Notes: generated from the sequence alone by a model not told the origin. 64,000 nt of DNA from Streptomyces sp. NBC_01235 (GCF_035989285.1 NZ_CP108513.1:8122001-8186000), one strand, 5' to 3'; counted from the stretch's first letter, positions 8,436-18,436 are shown. Numbers and translations are program-made.

Positions 8436-9323
8436 GTGAGTACCCTTGCGCACACCATGATGACCGCCGCCCGCTCCACCGACTCCGGTCTGGCCGGCCC
8501 GGGCGAACTCGACCGCTACCCCTACGCCGAGGCCCCTGCCGCCGACCGCGTCGGAACTCCCGTCTGGGAGGCCGCGGACCCCGAGCTGGGCCGCGTCGGC
8601 CGCCGCTCCGCGGGCAGCCGCGGACGCGGACTGCACGGCCAACTCGTCCAGCAGCTGGGCCAGATGATCGTCTCTGGTGACCTGGGCGCCGACCGTCCGC
8701 TGGTGCCCGAGGAGATCGGTCAGCGGTTCGAGGTGTCCCGCACCGTCGTCCGCGAGTCGCTGCGGGTCCTCGAGGCCAAGGGCCTGGTCAGTGCTCGGCC
8801 GAACGTCGGCACGCGCGTGCGTCCCGTGAGCGACTGGAACCTCCTCGACCCGGACATCATCGAATGGCGGGCCTTCGGCCCCCAGCGTGACGACCAGCGG
8901 CGCGAGCTCAGCGAGCTGCGCTGGACGATCGAGCCGCTCGCCGCCCGCCTCGCCGCCGGGCACGGGCGCGCCGACATCCAGCAGCGACTGTCCGACATGG
9001 TCGAGATCATGGCGCACGCCATGGGGCAGGGCGACGCGCTCACCTACTCCCGGGCCGACGCCGAGTTCCACTCGCTCCTCATCCAGGTCGCGGGCAACCG
9101 CATGCTGGAGCACCTTTCCGGGATCGTGTCGTCCGCCCTCCAGGTCTCCGGCGGCCCGGTCACGGGCTGTGACCGGCCGAACGAGGCGTCACTGGGTCAC
9201 CACGGCAGGATCGTCGACGCCCTCGCCGCGGCCGACGGCACCGCGGCCGAGACGGCCATGCGGCAGCTGCTCACCGTTCATCCCGAGGTGGAGCGCGTCG
9301 TGCCGGCGCCGCGCGAACACTGA
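8436..9323 (+). CDS. whiH: WhiH sporulation regulator, GntR family (FadR subfamily)
   Basis: From the GTG at 8436 the product is 295 residues, the length I recall for WhiH. After about 60 variable residues comes a GntR winged helix-turn-helix (LHGQLVQQLGQMIVSGDL through EEIGQRFEVSRTVVRESLRVLE). An FCD-type all-helical effector domain follows, with a DAEFHSLLIQVAGN signature. WhiH acts in aerial hyphae to promote sporulation septation and is transcribed by the sporulation sigma factor WhiG. The position immediately upstream of hrdB matches the known chromosomal order. AAAGGA lies close to the GTG; an ATG at 8457 is the alternative start. The effector ligand is unknown. Confidence 0.9.
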   Translation: MSTLAHTMMTAARSTDSGLAGPGELDRYPYAEAPAADRVGTPVWEAADPELGRVGRRSAGSRGRGLHGQLVQQLGQMIVSGDLGADRPLVPEEIGQRFEVSRTVVRESLRVLEAKGLVSARPNVGTRVRPVSDWNLLDPDIIEWRAFGPQRDDQRRELSELRWTIEPLAARLAAGHGRADIQQRLSDMVEIMAHAMGQGDALTYSRADAEFHSLLIQVAGNRMLEHLSGIVSSALQVSGGPVTGCDRPNEASLGHHGRIVDALAAADGTAAETAMRQLLTVHPEVERVVPAPREH

Positions 9324-9752
9324 CCCCACCCCACGGGTGGACGGTTCGGGGATGCCTTCCCCCTCCCGCGTCATCCTCGGCCGGTTCACCCGCATTTCCG
9401 TCGGACCCCGCAGAACCCGTCACGGGAACTGTGGGGTCCGACGGTCGATGTGGTGGGATTCGGTTGCGGAGGTCCGGGTAGACACCACGGGTGACCTCTT
9501 CTGCCCGTGTCTGACCGTTTTTGTTTGCTTACGGGGTGTGACTCGGGCCACGAAGATTGGGCGTAACGCTTGTGGAAACAACGCGATGACCTAAGAGGTG
9601 ACAGCCGCGGAGGGAATACGGACGCCGTTGAAGGCGCTGTGCATCCTCCCGGCCCCCGCCCGCGCCGTCGGCCCACCCCCAGGCCGGTGGTCGGCTCCTG
9701 TCCATCGTGGACGGGGCCGGAAGCCGTTTTCCAACGTTCCGAGAGGTTGTTC
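9324..9752. other. whiH-hrdB intergenic region
   Basis: The region holds the whiH terminator hairpin (9398-9444), a second weaker stem CACGGG/CCCGTG at 9486-9509, and presumably the hrdB promoter or promoters. hrdB in streptomycetes is known to depend largely on the ECF sigma factor ShbA, but I cannot assign its -35 and -10 elements with confidence. Confidence 0.6.
9398..9444. terminator. Strong stem-loop terminator after whiH
   Basis: Arms of 16 bp with one mismatch (9398-9413 and 9429-9444) enclose a 15-base loop that itself contains CCCGT/ACGGG. There is no U-tract, as usual in Streptomyces. It separates whiH from hrdB. Confidence 0.75.
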
Positions 9753-11294
9753 GTGTCGGCCAGCACATCCCGTACGCTCCCGCCGGAGATCGCCGAGTCC
9801 GTCTCTGTCATGGCGCTCATTGAGCGGGGAAAGGCTGAGGGGCAGATCGCCGGCGACGATGTGCGTCGGGCCTTCGAAGCTGACCAGATTCCGGCCACTC
9901 AGTGGAAGAACGTACTGCGCAGCCTCAACCAGATCCTCGAGGAAGAGGGTGTGACGCTGATGGTCAGTGCCGCGGAGCCCAAGCGCACCCGAAAGAGCGT
10001 CGCAGCGAAGAGTCCGGCCAAGCGCACCGCCACCAAGACGGTCGCGGCGAAGACGGTGACCACCAGGAAGGCCACCGCCACCACCACGGCCGCCCCGGCC
10101 GTACCCGCTGTGGACGACCCCGCAGAGGAAGCCGCCCCTGCCAAGAAGGCGGCTGCCAAGAAGACGACGACCGCCAAGAAGGCGGTCGCGAAGAAGACCG
10201 TCGCCAAGAAGACGGCGGCCAAGAAGACCACTGCCAAGAAGGACGACGCCGAGCTGGTCGAGGAAGAGGTCCTCGAAGACGCTCCCAAGACCGGCGACGA
10301 GCCCGAGGGCACCGAGAGTGCCGGCTTCGTGCTCTCCGACGAGGACGAGGACGACGCGCCCGCCCAGCAGGTCGCCGCGGCCGGCGCCACCGCCGACCCG
10401 GTCAAGGACTACCTCAAGCAGATCGGCAAGGTCCCCCTGCTCAACGCCGAGCAGGAGGTCGAGCTCGCCAAGCGCATCGAGGCCGGTCTGTTCGCCGAGG
10501 ACAAGCTGGCCAACGCCGACAAGCTCGCCCCGAAGCTCAAGCGCGAGCTGGAGATCATCGCGGAGGACGGCCGGCGTGCCAAGAACCACCTCCTGGAGGC
10601 CAACCTCCGTCTGGTGGTCTCCCTGGCCAAGCGCTACACCGGCCGCGGCATGCTCTTCCTGGACCTCATCCAGGAGGGCAACCTCGGTCTGATCCGCGCG
10701 GTCGAGAAGTTCGACTACACCAAGGGCTACAAGTTCTCCACGTACGCCACCTGGTGGATCCGTCAGGCGATCACCCGCGCCATGGCCGACCAGGCCCGCA
10801 CCATCCGTATCCCGGTGCACATGGTCGAGGTCATCAACAAGCTCGCGCGCGTGCAGCGCCAGATGCTCCAGGACCTGGGCCGCGAGCCCACCCCGGAGGA
10901 GCTGGCCAAGGAACTCGACATGACCCCGGAGAAGGTCATCGAGGTCCAGAAGTACGGCCGCGAGCCCATCTCCCTGCACACCCCGCTGGGCGAGGACGGT
11001 GACAGCGAGTTCGGTGACCTCATCGAGGACTCCGAGGCCGTCGTCCCGGCCGACGCGGTCAGCTTCACGCTCCTGCAGGAGCAGCTGCACTCCGTCCTCG
11101 ACACCCTGTCCGAGCGCGAGGCGGGCGTCGTCTCGATGCGCTTCGGTCTCACCGACGGTCAGCCGAAGACCCTCGACGAGATCGGCAAGGTGTACGGCGT
11201 GACGCGCGAGCGCATCCGTCAGATCGAGTCCAAGACCATGTCGAAGCTGCGTCACCCGTCCCGTTCGCAGGTGCTGCGTGACTACCTCGACTAG
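9753..11294 (+). CDS. hrdB: Principal RNA polymerase sigma factor HrdB (sigma-70 group 1)
   Basis: The product is 513 residues from GTG 9753, preceded by GAGAGG. The N-terminus (about 1-75) resembles region 1.1. A long Lys/Ala/Thr-rich acidic-basic spacer follows (about 85-205, many AKK repeats), characteristic of actinobacterial principal sigma factors. Region 1.2 begins [16 protein letters not shown], region 2 includes [21 protein letters not shown] and [15 protein letters not shown], and region 4 includes [21 protein letters not shown]. It directs housekeeping transcription and is essential. The gene is monocistronic, isolated by hairpins on both sides. Confidence 0.98.
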   Translation: MSASTSRTLPPEIAESVSVMALIERGKAEGQIAGDDVRRAFEADQIPATQWKNVLRSLNQILEEEGVTLMVSAAEPKRTRKSVAAKSPAKRTATKTVAAKTVTTRKATATTTAAPAVPAVDDPAEEAAPAKKAAAKKTTTAKKAVAKKTVAKKTAAKKTTAKKDDAELVEEEVLEDAPKTGDEPEGTESAGFVLSDEDEDDAPAQQVAAAGATADPVKDYLKQIGKVPLLNAEQEVELAKRIEAGLFAEDKLANADKLAPKLKRELEIIAEDGRRAKNHLLEANLRLVVSLAKRYTGRGMLFLDLIQEGNLGLIRAVEKFDYTKGYKFSTYATWWIRQAITRAMADQARTIRIPVHMVEVINKLARVQRQMLQDLGREPTPEELAKELDMTPEKVIEVQKYGREPISLHTPLGEDGDSEFGDLIEDSEAVVPADAVSFTLLQEQLHSVLDTLSEREAGVVSMRFGLTDGQPKTLDEIGKVYGVTRERIRQIESKTMSKLRHPSRSQVLRDYLD

Positions 11295-11310
11295 GTCGTA
11301 GTCGTACGAC

Positions 11311-11348
11311 GTGAAGGCCCGGTTCCCCTCGGGGAGCCGGGCCTTCAC
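11311..11348. terminator. hrdB terminator
   Basis: An 18-bp stem with a single mismatch and a 2-base loop starts 17 bp after the hrdB stop codon. Confidence 0.85.
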
Positions 11349-11425
11349 GTATGCGTGCGGGTGCGGGGCGTCACACCCTGAATCACTCTGGGTCTTCATC
11401 GATCACTTCAGAGTGAGGAGCGCGC

Positions 11426-12292
11426 ATGCCTCGTCCCCTTGTCCGGGCTTTGTCCCGGCCGTTGATCCTGGCAGCCGTGGCGATGGCCATACCGTTGGCC
11501 TCCGCCGCCCCGGCATCCTCCGACGGCGTCGTCGTGGGCGGCTTCCCGGTCGATGTCTCTCAGAGCCCGTGGACGGTCGCGCTGTCCAGTCGTGACCGGT
11601 TCGGAGGTATGCGCTCGGGGCAGTTCTGCGGAGGCGTGGCGGTCGGCCCGTCGACCGTTCTCACGGCGGCCCACTGCATGGCCGAGGACGTCCTGGGAGC
11701 GCCGCCGGGGCAGGCGGCCGACCTGAGGGTCGTCGCGGGCCGTACGGACCTGTACGCGGACACGGGCCAGGAGGTCGCCGTGCGCAGTGTCTGGGTGAAC
11801 CCGGGCTACGACAGTTCCAGCAACGCCGGGGATTTCGCCGTGCTCACCCTGGCCGAGCCACTCCCGGCGGCGTCGGTCATCGCCATGGCGGCCGACGGCG
11901 ATCCGGCGTACGCGTCCGGCACGGACGCCGTCGTCTACGGCTGGGGCGACATCACGGGGTTCGGCGCGTACGCCCACAGCCTGCGGGCGGCTCGCATGCA
12001 TGTGCTGGCCGACGCCCTCTGTGAGCGGGCGTATCCCGGTTCGACCGACGGCACGTACATCGCGCGGAGCATGGTCTGCGCCGGAGAGGTGCGAGGCGGC
12101 CGCGACGCCTGCCAGGGGGACAGCGGAGGGCCGCTCGTCGCGAGGGGGCGGCTCATCGGGCTTGTGTCGTGGGGCAGTGGCTGCGGACGGCCGGGGAGCC
12201 CGGGCGTCTACACCCGGGTGTCCGACGCCGTACAGACGCTGGGCTGGGGCGCAGGGACTCGGAGACCCCACGGGGCTCCCGACCGCGCCTGA
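11426..12292 (+). CDS. Secreted trypsin-like serine protease (family S1)
   Basis: The 288-residue precursor begins with a signal peptide (basic [11 protein letters not shown], then a hydrophobic run, cleavage near ASA-APA at about 28-30). The mature chain starts near VVVGG, which is the zymogen-activation type N-terminus. The catalytic triad is visible as His in LTAAHC (about 81), Asp in GDFAVL (about 136) and Ser in [10 protein letters not shown] (about 233). Several cysteines can form the conserved disulfides. Streptomyces secrete such proteases for nutrient acquisition and hyphal turnover. A purine-rich AGTGAGGAG ribosome site precedes the ATG. It sits between hrdB and parE, as in other streptomycetes. 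Confidence 0.93.
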   Translation: MPRPLVRALSRPLILAAVAMAIPLASAAPASSDGVVVGGFPVDVSQSPWTVALSSRDRFGGMRSGQFCGGVAVGPSTVLTAAHCMAEDVLGAPPGQAADLRVVAGRTDLYADTGQEVAVRSVWVNPGYDSSSNAGDFAVLTLAEPLPAASVIAMAADGDPAYASGTDAVVYGWGDITGFGAYAHSLRAARMHVLADALCERAYPGSTDGTYIARSMVCAGEVRGGRDACQGDSGGPLVARGRLIGLVSWGSGCGRPGSPGVYTRVSDAVQTLGWGAGTRRPHGAPDRA

Positions 12293-12337
12293 GCGGGTCT
12301 CCCCGCGCCGAGGCCGGGGCTTTGTGCCACGAGAACG

Positions 12338-12375
12338 GCGGGCGGCCGCCCCTGGGAGCAGGGGCGGCCGCCCGC
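12338..12375. terminator. Bidirectional terminator between convergent genes
   Basis: A perfect 17-bp inverted repeat with a 4-base loop lies between the protease gene (plus) and the DUF7455 gene (minus) and can serve both. Confidence 0.85.
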
Positions 12376-12418
12376 ACACCGGCCTGTGCCGGTTCTCGCT
12401 CGTCGTGGACGCGCAGGA

Positions 12419-12649
12419 TCAGCGCTCTTCTTCGGAGACGGACGCCGGAACGGTCGTCAGCCGCTCCGTCTCATCCTGTATCTCGGCGGCGATCTTCTTG
12501 AGTTCCGGCTCGAACTTGCGGCCGTGGTGGGCGCAGAAGAGCAGTTCTCCGCCGCTGAGCAGGACGACGCGCACGTACGCCTGGGCGCCGCAGCGGTCGC
12601 AGCGGTCAGCGGCCGTCAGCGGGCTCGCGGGGGTCAGAACAGTAGTCAC
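12419..12649 (-). CDS. Small DUF7455-type protein
   Basis: This 76-residue protein is strongly conserved in Streptomyces. It has CDRCGAQA (Cys at about 17 and 20) and a later CAHHGRKFEPEL, which together could ligate one zinc ion. The acidic C-terminus is probably helical. Its function is not established. It is convergent with the protease gene and divergent from parE. Confidence 0.85.
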   Translation of the reverse strand: MTTVLTPASPLTAADRCDRCGAQAYVRVVLLSGGELLFCAHHGRKFEPELKKIAAEIQDETERLTTVPASVSEEER

Positions 12650-13094
12650 GTCGCCTCTTCTCTAGCTCGACGAGCTGTCGTACCAGGGTCAACATCCAAC
12701 CAGCCCCAAAACGTTCCCGCTCGTGGCTTCTCCTCGAAAAAAATCTTTCCGAGGTGGCCGTCTGCTGCCGGTTTGGCGGCGAATGTGCCGTATTGCGTGG
12801 TCTGTGGTGCTTACGGTTTCGCGCTGTCGGTCATGGTTCGATCCTCCCGGCTGGGTTGCCGGTTTGTTCATGAGGACGTGCCCGGAGCCTAAATGGTTCA
12901 TGCCTCGAAGGGAACGTGATATGTACTTCACTCCATCGAGGGATCGAACATGCATGCGACGCTGGACTAGTCTGAGTTCAGACGAGGGTGGCGTTACAAC
13001 GGCTCTACCAGGCCTCGGTACCCTCTTGGCGGTAACCCAAGCCGCGCCCTTACCCAGAAGGGCCCCAACTGAAATTCAGCGAGGAGCGAACCGC
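12650..13094. other. Divergent intergenic region upstream of parE
   Basis: About 445 bases without a supportable gene. They must contain promoters for the DUF7455 gene and parE. An A-rich stem (CCTCG/CGAGG, 12731-12753) and a longer CCTCGA/TCGAGG pair (about 12903-12941) are visible. I see no consensus promoter I would commit to. The open frame upstream of the parE GTG lacks coding character. Confidence 0.5.
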
Positions 13095-15215
13095 GTGACC
13101 GCCGAAACGTCCGTGCCGTCCACAGCGCTGCTGGCAGGAGCAGACCGGGACGGTTCCAACTACACCGCGCGGCACCTGCTCGTCCTCGAGGGCCTCGAGG
13201 CCGTGCGGAAGCGCCCGGGTATGTACATCGGCTCGACCGACAGTCGTGGTCTGATGCACTGCCTGTGGGAAATCATCGACAACTCCGTCGACGAGGCCCT
13301 GGGCGGATATTGCGACCACATCGAGGTGATCCTGCACGACGACGCCTCGGTCGAGGTCCGTGACAACGGCCGTGGCATCCCTGTCGACGTCGAGCCCAAG
13401 ACCGGCCTGTCCGGCGTCGAGGTCGTCATGACCAAGCTGCACGCCGGCGGCAAGTTCGGCGGTGGCTCCTACGCCGCCTCCGGCGGTCTGCACGGCGTCG
13501 GCGCATCCGTGGTCAACGCCCTGTCCGCCCGACTCGACGTCGAGGTGGACCGAAGCGGCCACACGCACGCGATCAGCTTCCGGCGAGGAGTCCCGGGCGC
13601 CTTCGCCGCGGACGGCCCCGACGCCAAGTTCGAGCCGGGCGGCCTGCGCAAGGTGAAGAGAGTCACCAGGAACCGCACCGGCACGCGCGTGCGGTACTGG
13701 GCCGACCGGCAGATCTTCCTCAAGGACGCCAAGCTCTCCCTGGAGACCCTCCACCAGCGGGCCCGCCAGACCGCGTTCCTGGTGCCCGGCCTGACCATCG
13801 TCGTCCGGGACGAGTACGGCCTCGGCGAGGGCGGCAGCAAGGGCGAGGAGTCCTTCCGCTTCGACGGCGGCATCAGCGAGTTCTGCGAGTACCTGGCCAC
13901 CGACAAGCCCGTCTGCGACGTCCTCCGCTTCACGGGGCAGGGCACGTTCAAGGAGACGGTCCCGGTCCTGGACGAGCACGGTCAGATGACCCCGACAGAG
14001 GTCACCCGAGAGCTCGGCGTCGACGTGGCGCTGCGCTGGGGCACGGGCTACGACACGATGCTCCGGTCGTTCGTCAACATCATCGCCACGCCCAAGGGCG
14101 GCACCCACGTCGCCGGCTTCGAGCAGGCGATCGCCAAGACGATGAACGAGGTGCTGCGCGCCAAGAAGCTGCTGCGCGTCGCCGAGGACGACATCGTCAA
14201 GGACGACGCCCTGGAGGGCCTGACCGCGGTCGTCACCGTCCGCCTCGCCGAGCCCCAGTTCGAGGGCCAGACCAAGGAGGTCCTCGGTACCTCGGCGGCC
14301 CGGCGCATCGTGAACACCGTGATCTCCAAGGAGCTCAAGGCGTTCCTGACCTCCACCAAGCGCGACGCCGCGGCTCAGGCGCGGGTCGTCATGGAGAAGG
14401 CGGTCGCCGCCGCGCGGACCCGTATCGCGGCCCGCCAGCACAAGGACGCGCAGCGCCGCAAGACGGCACTGGAGTCCTCGTCCCTGCCCGCGAAGCTGGC
14501 CGACTGCCGCAGCGACGACGTCGAGCGCAGTGAGCTGTTCATCGTCGAGGGAGACTCCGCGCTCGGTACGGCGAAGCTCGCCCGGAACTCCGAGTTCCAG
14601 GCACTGCTGCCGATCCGGGGCAAGATCCTCAACGTCCAGAAGTCGTCCGTGACCGACATGCTCAAGAACGCGGAGTGCGGCGCGATCATCCAGGTCATAG
14701 GAGCGGGCTCCGGGCGTACTTTCGACATCGACGCGGCCCGCTACGGCAAGATCATCATGATGACCGACGCCGATGTGGACGGCTCCCACATCCGGACCCT
14801 GCTCCTGACCCTGTTCCACCGCTACATGCGGCCCATGGTCGAGGCCGGCCGGGTGTTCGCCGCGGTGCCGCCGCTGCACCGCATCGAACTCATCCAGCCC
14901 AAGAAGGGCCAGGACAAGTACGTGTACACGTACTCGGACCGCGAGCTGCGCGACAAGCTCATGGAGTTCCAGAGCAAGGGCGTCCGGTACAAGGACTCCA
15001 TCCAGCGCTACAAGGGTCTCGGCGAGATGGACGCAGACCAGCTGGCCGAGACGACGATGGACCCCCGTCACCGCACGCTGCGGCGCATCAACCTCTCCGA
15101 CCTGGATTCGGCGGAGCAGGTGTTCGACCTGCTCATGGGCAACGACGTGGCTCCGCGCAAGGAGTTCATCTCCAGTTCGGCGGCGACGCTGGACCGGTCC
15201 CGCATCGACGCGTAA
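13095..15215 (+). CDS. parE: DNA topoisomerase IV subunit B (ParE)
   Basis: The product is 706 residues from GTG 13095, with GAGGAG 8 nt upstream. It contains the GHKL ATPase (EIIDNSVDEALGG, DNGRGIPV and GGLHGVGASVVNALS in the first 150 residues), the transducer domain, and a TOPRIM domain with VEGDSALG and MTDADVDGSHI for Mg2+ binding. With ParC it forms the type II topoisomerase that decatenates daughter chromosomes, important during sporulation septation. parC is 17 kb away in this window, matching the known separated arrangement in streptomycetes. The genomic context (hrdB-protease-parE) favours ParE over GyrB, which normally sits next to gyrA near oriC. Confidence 0.95.
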   Translation: MTAETSVPSTALLAGADRDGSNYTARHLLVLEGLEAVRKRPGMYIGSTDSRGLMHCLWEIIDNSVDEALGGYCDHIEVILHDDASVEVRDNGRGIPVDVEPKTGLSGVEVVMTKLHAGGKFGGGSYAASGGLHGVGASVVNALSARLDVEVDRSGHTHAISFRRGVPGAFAADGPDAKFEPGGLRKVKRVTRNRTGTRVRYWADRQIFLKDAKLSLETLHQRARQTAFLVPGLTIVVRDEYGLGEGGSKGEESFRFDGGISEFCEYLATDKPVCDVLRFTGQGTFKETVPVLDEHGQMTPTEVTRELGVDVALRWGTGYDTMLRSFVNIIATPKGGTHVAGFEQAIAKTMNEVLRAKKLLRVAEDDIVKDDALEGLTAVVTVRLAEPQFEGQTKEVLGTSAARRIVNTVISKELKAFLTSTKRDAAAQARVVMEKAVAAARTRIAARQHKDAQRRKTALESSSLPAKLADCRSDDVERSELFIVEGDSALGTAKLARNSEFQALLPIRGKILNVQKSSVTDMLKNAECGAIIQVIGAGSGRTFDIDAARYGKIIMMTDADVDGSHIRTLLLTLFHRYMRPMVEAGRVFAAVPPLHRIELIQPKKGQDKYVYTYSDRELRDKLMEFQSKGVRYKDSIQRYKGLGEMDADQLAETTMDPRHRTLRRINLSDLDSAEQVFDLLMGNDVAPRKEFISSSAATLDRSRIDA

Positions 15216-15267
15216 CCGCTGAGCTCGGCTCGGGCGACGCTCCGCGGCTCCGCGGTTCGGACGAGCA

Positions 15268-15305
15268 GGCCCGGGTTCTCCTCCCGCGGGTGGAGAACCC
15301 GGGCC
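15268..15305. terminator. parE terminator
   Basis: A perfect 14-bp stem (15268-15281 with 15292-15305) and a 10-base GC-rich loop begin 52 bases after the parE stop. Confidence 0.8.
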
Positions 15306-15424
15306 TTCGCATATCCACCCACGATCCACCCCGGCGCCGATCTGCGGAGCGGCGCGTTTCCGTAGCGTCGAAGGCGTCGGCAGCACTCGCTGTCGGCATC
15401 CCCATCCCGCTCACGGAGGCTGTG

Positions 15425-15949
15425 ATGTCCGGGCTCGTCAACGCACTGGTGATCGTGGCCGTGGCCGCGCTGGTGATCGTGCGGCAGTTCCGCGCAAGCC
15501 GCATCGACGCGGACCGGCGATGGTGGCTCCTGCCCGGGATCCTGGCCGTCATAGCACTGCGCGAGCCCGACCTGCTCGACACCCGCCACCAGACCGCTTC
15601 GGCTCTGGTGCTCGGCGCCGAAGTGACCGTAGGCCTGGCCATGGGAGCCGCCTGGGCCTGGACCACCCGCATCTGGGTGGAGCCGGACGGCGCCGTGTGG
15701 AACAAGAGCACCAGAGCGAGCGCGGCCGTCTGGGCTGTCGGCATCGGACTGCGGGCGGGCCTCTTCGCGATCGGTGCACTGCTGGGCGTCCACCAGCACA
15801 GCTCGGCCCTGATGCTGGGGCTCGCCGCCACCCTGCTGATCCGCTCCGGGATCCTGATCTGGCGCACGCAGTCTCTGGGCCAGGCCTCCGCGCACGCCAC
15901 GGCGTACGGTGACCACCTGCCCCGGTCCGCGTGGAAGGAGCGCGTGTGA
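15425..15949 (+). CDS. DUF1453-like membrane protein
   Basis: This 174-residue protein has four to five hydrophobic segments: residues 3-19, about 37-46, 58-76, about 102-120 and 126-142. It resembles the DUF1453/CcdC-like family of uncharacterised membrane proteins. Its last four bases overlap the kinase start (GTGA), so it is co-transcribed and probably translationally coupled with the downstream two-component genes. It may modulate the kinase signal, but that is inference from position only. Confidence 0.75.
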   Translation: MSGLVNALVIVAVAALVIVRQFRASRIDADRRWWLLPGILAVIALREPDLLDTRHQTASALVLGAEVTVGLAMGAAWAWTTRIWVEPDGAVWNKSTRASAAVWAVGIGLRAGLFAIGALLGVHQHSSALMLGLAATLLIRSGILIWRTQSLGQASAHATAYGDHLPRSAWKERV

Positions 15950-17097
15950 CGGAGAACGTCTGGACCCGCTGGCCCTCACGGGAGGCGCTGAGCCCGAAGG
16001 AGGTCTCGCGGCCCAGGCGGCTGCTGGCCTGGGCAGTGAGGCTGCTGGTGCTGGGCGCGCTGCTGTGGAGCGCCCTCCACGACAGCCGCATCCACGGGTG
16101 GGTCGCGGTCGCCGGGTGGGGCGGAGCGCTTGTGGCAGGCGGGGTGGCGTGGGTCCTGTTCCGGACCACGCTCGAACACCGGCTGTGGCCGTCCCTGGCA
16201 CTCGTCCTCATCCTGCTGGGGCTGGCGGCCGGAGCCGAGGCCGCCGACTTCCGCACTCCGGCCGTGGTCCTGTGGTGCGGGTGTGCCATCACGGCACTGG
16301 AGCGACTGCCGCTGGCGGCCGCGCTACCGATGGCCTCGCTCGGCTTCGCCGCCTTCGCCACGGTCAACCAAGACACGGGGCTGACGTCGGCCGCCACCAT
16401 CGGAGGAATGGCCCTCGCCGGATACGCATTGCGTCTGGACGCCGAAGCCAGAGGCAACGCACAGCGACTGCTCGTCCAGGAGCGAGCGGCGCGTGCGGCC
16501 GGGGCCGAGTCGGCCGCACTCGCGGAGCGGGCCCGCATCGCCCGGGAGATCCACGATGTCCTGGCCCACAGCCTCTCGGCGCAGCTCGTACACCTGGAAG
16601 CGGCCCGGCTGCTGATCGAGCGGGGTGCGGACCGCGAGCAGATCCTCGAACGCGTGGTGGCGGCACGCGGGATGGCCCGCGACGGTCTGGAGGAGACCAG
16701 GCAGTCGCTCTCCGCGTTGCGCGGTGAACTGACGCCGCTGGAGGACTTCCTGATCGACCTCGTCCACACGTCGGACGGCGCCGAGGTCACCGTGGGGGGT
16801 GAACGCAGACCGCTGCCGGTCGAAGCGTCGCAGGCAGTGCGCAGGGTGGCCCAGGAAGCCCTGACGAACGCCCGCAAGCACGCACCGGGCGCGAAGGTGC
16901 GCGTGCGGCTGGAGTACGGACCGCGTGAAGTCACCCTGGACGTGCGGGACTCGGGGGGTTCGCCGGGCGAACTCGCGCAGGCGGGAGGCGGGTACGGTCT
17001 GCTGGGGATGCGGGAGCGCGCAGAACTGCTGGGCGGGTCGCTCGCTGCCGGACGGGACGAGGAAGGTTTCGTGGTGACGCTGAAGGTGCCGGTATGA
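15946..17097 (+). CDS. NarL-type sensor histidine kinase
   Basis: The product is 383 residues from GTG 15946, which overlaps the preceding stop and follows GGAAGGAG. The first 160 residues contain five or six membrane spans. The HisKA_3 dimerisation/phosphoacceptor segment reads ARIAREIHDVLAHSLSAQL, with His at about 201. The ATPase domain shows EALTNARKHAPGA and GGGYGLLGMRERAELLGG. There is no sizeable extracellular domain, so the signal is likely sensed within the membrane. It forms a pair with the overlapping response regulator. Confidence 0.9.
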   Translation: MTENVWTRWPSREALSPKEVSRPRRLLAWAVRLLVLGALLWSALHDSRIHGWVAVAGWGGALVAGGVAWVLFRTTLEHRLWPSLALVLILLGLAAGAEAADFRTPAVVLWCGCAITALERLPLAAALPMASLGFAAFATVNQDTGLTSAATIGGMALAGYALRLDAEARGNAQRLLVQERAARAAGAESAALAERARIAREIHDVLAHSLSAQLVHLEAARLLIERGADREQILERVVAARGMARDGLEETRQSLSALRGELTPLEDFLIDLVHTSDGAEVTVGGERRPLPVEASQAVRRVAQEALTNARKHAPGAKVRVRLEYGPREVTLDVRDSGGSPGELAQAGGGYGLLGMRERAELLGGSLAAGRDEEGFVVTLKVPV

Positions 17098-17777
17098 CGG
17101 AGGAGGCGGAGAAGAAGCCCGCCAGGGTGGTGGTCGCGGACGATCAGACGGTCGTCCGGGAAGGCATCGTGATGCTGCTCGGACTGTTGCCGGGGGTCGA
17201 GGTCGTGGGCGCAGCCGCGGACGGGGACGAGGCGGTGCGGCTCGCCGCCGAACTCGCCCCCGACGTGGTGCTGATGGACCTGCGCATGCCGCGCTGCGAC
17301 GGAGTGGAGGCCACCCGGCGCATCCGGTCGGAGCACCCCGGAACACAGGTCGTGGTGCTCACGACCTACGCGGACGACGAGTCCCTGTTCCCGGCGCTGA
17401 AAGCGGGAGCACGGGGATACCTCACCAAGGACGCGGGCGGGGACGAGATCGTCCGGGCCGTGCACAGCGTGCTGTCCGGGGACGCGGGGCTGTCGCCGAG
17501 CGTCCAGCGGCGGCTGCTGGAGCGCCTGTCGGCGCCCGAACCGGAGCCGGCGGAGCCCGCTGCCGTGCCCGACGGGCTGACGACCCGGGAGGCGGAGGTG
17601 CTGGTGCTGATCGCCGAGGGGCTGAGCAACCAGGAGATCGCGCGCAGGCTGAGCGTGTCCACCGCGACGGTGAAGACCCACATCAACAACATGTTCACCA
17701 AGGCCGGCATCAAGGGCCGTGCCCAGGCGGTGCGTTATGCGTATCGGAAGGGGTTGGTGCGGCCGCCCACGGGGTGA
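17094..17777 (+). CDS. NarL/LuxR-family response regulator
   Basis: The 227-residue regulator overlaps the kinase by 4 bases (ATGA). The receiver domain has acidic residues in VVVADDQ, the phosphoacceptor Asp in VVLMDLRMP (about 62), and a Lys in YLTKDAGG (about 112). The LuxR-type HTH is TTREAEVLVLIAEGLSNQEIARRL followed by STATVKTHINN. It is the output partner of the preceding kinase. Target genes are unknown; the downstream DUF485/symporter pair is a candidate by proximity. Confidence 0.93.
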   Translation: MTEEAEKKPARVVVADDQTVVREGIVMLLGLLPGVEVVGAAADGDEAVRLAAELAPDVVLMDLRMPRCDGVEATRRIRSEHPGTQVVVLTTYADDESLFPALKAGARGYLTKDAGGDEIVRAVHSVLSGDAGLSPSVQRRLLERLSAPEPEPAEPAAVPDGLTTREAEVLVLIAEGLSNQEIARRLSVSTATVKTHINNMFTKAGIKGRAQAVRYAYRKGLVRPPTG

Positions 17778-17857
17778 ATGACTCGTCGGTCACCTGATGG
17801 GGTGAAGTGCGCAGGGAAGAAGAGGCGTGGATCTTCCCGTTCTGTCCATCCTTGGGC

Positions 17858-18436
17858 ATGCAGTCAAGCAACGGCCGTGCCCGCGGCGACGGGCACGGTC
17901 CCGAGGGCGGCGGTCCCACGCCCCACGCGGGCGAACACCACCAGGGGCAAGGTCAGGCGTTCGTCGAAGCGCCGGCAGAAGTGCGCTACGAGGACCCGTG
18001 GTACGACGCGCTCGCCTCGGGTTGGGGCGAGTCGGCCACCACGGGCACACCCATGACCGAGGTTCCGGGGGCACGTCGGAAGCGGGAGACCGGAGCCGTC
18101 GCAGCGGCCCAGGTCTACCTCGAGGTGCAGCGCAGCGCGGCCTTCCAGGAGGTGCGCAGCCGGTACCGGAGGTTCGTGGTGCCCGCGGTCGCCGGGTTCT
18201 TCGTCTGGTACGTGGCGTACGTCGTGACCGCGACGACCGTGCCCGGGTTCATGGCGCGGCCGGTGGCGGGTGCGCTGAACGTGGCGTTGCTCGCGGGGCT
18301 CGGACAGTTCCTCAGCACGTTCCTGCTCACCTGGGCCTACGCCCGGCACGCACGACTGCACCGGGACCGCGCCGCGCTCGAACTGCGCTGGGACACCCAG
18401 GAACTGACGCGTGGAGCAAGGGGCGGTGCATTGTGA
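17858..18436 (+). CDS. DUF485 membrane protein
   Basis: From ATG 17858 the product is 192 residues. A disordered His/Gly-rich N-terminus leads to a DUF485 domain with two membrane spans (VVPAVAGFFVWYVAYVV and VALLAGLGQFLSTFLLTW). In several bacteria DUF485 proteins are encoded directly upstream of an ActP-type acetate symporter. The same pairing is seen here, with the stop overlapping the next start. The start is uncertain. The frame is open upstream to GTG 17807, and neither start has a strong ribosome-binding site. Confidence 0.82.
   Translation: MQSSNGRARGDGHGPEGGGPTPHAGEHHQGQGQAFVEAPAEVRYEDPWYDALASGWGESATTGTPMTEVPGARRKRETGAVAAAQVYLEVQRSAAFQEVRSRYRRFVVPAVAGFFVWYVAYVVTATTVPGFMARPVAGALNVALLAGLGQFLSTFLLTWAYARHARLHRDRAALELRWDTQELTRGARGGAL

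Noticed and set aside
12835..12844. GGTTCGATCC resembling a tRNA T-arm
   Set aside because: No acceptor stem, D-arm or anticodon arm can be drawn around it, so it is not a tRNA gene.
12723..13094. N-terminal extension of ParE
   Set aside because: The sequence is AT-richer with no coding bias. GTG 13095 has GAGGAG and yields the standard ParE N-terminus.
13050..15386. Long open frame antisense to parE (778 codons)
   Set aside because: It is a codon-bias shadow of the high-GC parE gene. The protein has no recognisable domain and parE is unambiguous on the other strand.
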